A stretch of DNA of 15,024 nucleotides from an archaeon. GTDB lineage: Archaea > Nanobdellota > Nanobdellia > Woesearchaeales > GW2011-AR9. Location of the stretch: assembly GCA_020053615.1 (NCBI GenBank), contig JAGVMW010000131.1, positions 1 through 15,024 of the forward strand, in the 5' to 3' direction. Each line of letters opens with the position of its first letter. Position 1 is the first letter of the stretch. Shown here one piece after another: positions 13,940 to 15,024 of this stretch. The translations under genes were made by a program, and so were the position numbers. Below the pieces are notes generated by a model. It did no database searches. It saw only the letters and a list, made by a program, of their open reading frames with translations, and was not told the origin of the DNA.

Positions 13940-14828
13940 AGGTTAACTTATTAACCAAAACTGCTAAGTTCTTTGAGAACTCATTTAAGTATTCCTGCTT
14001 TCTTCTTTGCCCTACTCGAAAATAATGATCTTTATTGAAAGAAAGAAGATAATCAGAAAGCACATTTTCTCTTAATACCTGTCGAATTATTTTGGCATCC
14101 TCTTCAGCATATTTAAAGAACCATTGAATCTTATCTTTCTGAAGTGAAGGATGCCATCTTTCTTCGAAGGCTACGGCCACACCAGCGGTTTCACTTTTGT
14201 GTTTAAAAGATTCATATTCATAAAAAGTAACTACTTCTTCCTGAGTGTCATAAACTAAGAAACTCTTCTGTTCGCCAAAGTAAAGGCCCAGACCTCCTGG
14301 ATTAAATAAGTATAGTTTCCCTTTCTCTAATTTTACTTGAGGAAGAGTAGGATATGAAGTTGATTTGTGATGGTGTAAGTCATAAGAATATGCTGCTTGA
14401 ATATGACTATGTCCATGGAAGAATACTCTTTGAGAATTTGTATTTTTGCTTAAAAATTCTAACTCTGTGGCATAATCCTCCAGAGAACGTAGCCTTTTGC
14501 CATCTTCAACTAATGAAGAATGATACATTACTTGATCACTTAAAGTGAGTGTTTTGGGCAGAGCTTTAAGATATGAAAGATTGTCAGGAAATATCTTTAA
14601 CTCGCCCTCTTCGGCTTTTAGAAAATCTTCATCGTGATTACCCATTAATGCATGGCGACAATTCTCTCTTACTAATTGAATGCAAAGATTATCTTTAAAA
14701 GGGTTGTTTCCATCAACTATATCTCCTAAACATATATACTCATCTTTTTTAAGCTTAGCGGTACTATTAAAAAAGTCATTTAAAATATCATAATTTCCCT
14801 GTACGTCAGAAAAGATTACTAATTTCAT
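13899..14828 (-). CDS. Calcineurin-like metallophosphoesterase
   Basis: A 309-residue phosphoesterase. The N-terminal 150 residues carry the metal-site motifs in order: FSDVQGNYD (D8; Q10 where the family has His), LGDIVDG (D36), MGNHDED (N64, H65), YHSS (H102) and HGHSH (H139, H141), then NPGGLG. The layout is that of the YfcE/ApaH-like group, which hydrolyses phosphodiesters or nucleotides. The Q10 change removes one usual metal ligand and could lower or change metal use. Residues 195-309 are an added helical, charged region of unknown role. The substrate cannot be told from the sequence. A TATA box about 29 nt upstream predicts a leaderless mRNA. The 3' end overlaps the gene at 13343 by 41 nt. 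Confidence 0.85.
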   Translation of the reverse strand: MKLVIFSDVQGNYDILNDFFNSTAKLKKDEYICLGDIVDGNNPFKDNLCIQLVRENCRHALMGNHDEDFLKAEEGELKIFPDNLSYLKALPKTLTLSDQVMYHSSLVEDGKRLRSLEDYATELEFLSKNTNSQRVFFHGHSHIQAAYSYDLHHHKSTSYPTLPQVKLEKGKLYLFNPGGLGLYFGEQKSFLVYDTQEEVVTFYEYESFKHKSETAGVAVAFEERWHPSLQKDKIQWFFKYAEEDAKIIRQVLRENVLSDYLLSFNKDHYFRVGQRRKQEYLNEFSKNLAVLVNKLTFNLKDEFDIPAVV

Positions 14829-14850
14829 GTGTTAGGCTAAAAAGAGTCGC

Positions 14851-14861
14851 CCCTTTTAAAC
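14851..14861 (-). promoter_or_regulatory. TATA box of the phosphoesterase gene
   Basis: On the minus strand AAAAGGTTTAAAAG is centred about 29 nt before the ATG at 14828, at the usual distance for a leaderless archaeal mRNA. Confidence 0.6.
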
Positions 14862-14933
14862 CTTTTGGTTATTTCTACTCATAAGTAGTCTCAATGTCTA
14901 ATGTTTTGGAGTAACATTTTTCGTTCCGTAATA

Positions 14934-14949
14934 CTTCAGTAATCTGAAG
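14934..14949. other. Small hairpin in the right-end intergenic stretch
   Basis: CTTCAG-TAAT-CTGAAG is a perfect 6-bp stem, followed on the plus strand by CATTTTTG. It resembles a terminator, but no plus-strand gene leads into it. Apart from this and the promoter above, I see nothing in 14829-15024. Confidence 0.35.
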
Positions 14950-15024
14950 CATTTTTGAGTATTTCCTGCATTTCCAATAATGGATTCTTTTTATTCATCC
15001 TCAACGTCTGAATAACCGAGAGGA

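Noticed and set aside
14936..14998. Minus-strand 20-codon frame starting MNKKNPLLEMQE
   Set aside because: A weak TTGAGG precedes it, but it is short, lies at the window edge and ends within a hairpin; evidence is too thin to call a gene.

Overview
The window reads as a chromosomal segment of an archaeon, most likely a small-genome, AT-rich DPANN-type lineage such as the Woesearchaeota group. This rests on content and signals, not on a marker gene. Archaeal-type genes present are NurA, archease, a tandem Lrp/AsnC regulator and an AbrB-PhoU regulator. Promoters are archaeal, with a purine-rich BRE plus a TATA box of the form CTTATAWAT about 26 to 35 nt before the start codon, which implies leaderless or near-leaderless mRNAs. 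One tiny gene has an ideal GAGGTGAT Shine-Dalgarno. TGA is an ordinary stop codon here. No rRNA, tRNA, CRISPR array or transposase was seen.

Left third (1-5492): an accessory, defence-flavoured region. It opens with the end of an ATPase of the AAA_14/DUF4143 type, broken by an in-frame TGA. A minus-strand operon follows: an AlbA_2/Schlafen-like regulator, a Cas4/AddB-like Fe-S nuclease, then the NurA nuclease. An out-of-frame, cysteine-rich reading frame bridges the last two genes. Divergent from the operon is a type IV toxin-antitoxin pair: a short AbiEi-like antitoxin and an AbiEii-like nucleotidyltransferase toxin. The toxin is fused in frame to a complete archease, the activator of the tRNA ligase RtcB. 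A small Cys-containing gene follows.

Middle (5493-7950): two related 166 and 169 bp structured elements and one 51 bp mini version. All are bounded by the same 13-15 bp inverted repeat and surround a tandem Lrp/AsnC regulator and a metallo-beta-lactamase-fold hydrolase. The two long copies keep the same stems while changing their bases, so selection on a folded form (RNA or single-stranded DNA) is likely. I do not recognise the family.

Right part (7984-14828): a 16-residue CxxC/poly-lysine peptide gene; a 1081-residue membrane protein with a cytosolic APH-like kinase domain, one membrane helix and a large Cys-rich outer domain, coupled to a HAD hydrolase; an AbrB-PhoU regulator; an unknown 198-residue protein; and a calcineurin-like phosphoesterase that overlaps it tail to tail. 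The last 196 bp hold only a promoter and a small hairpin.
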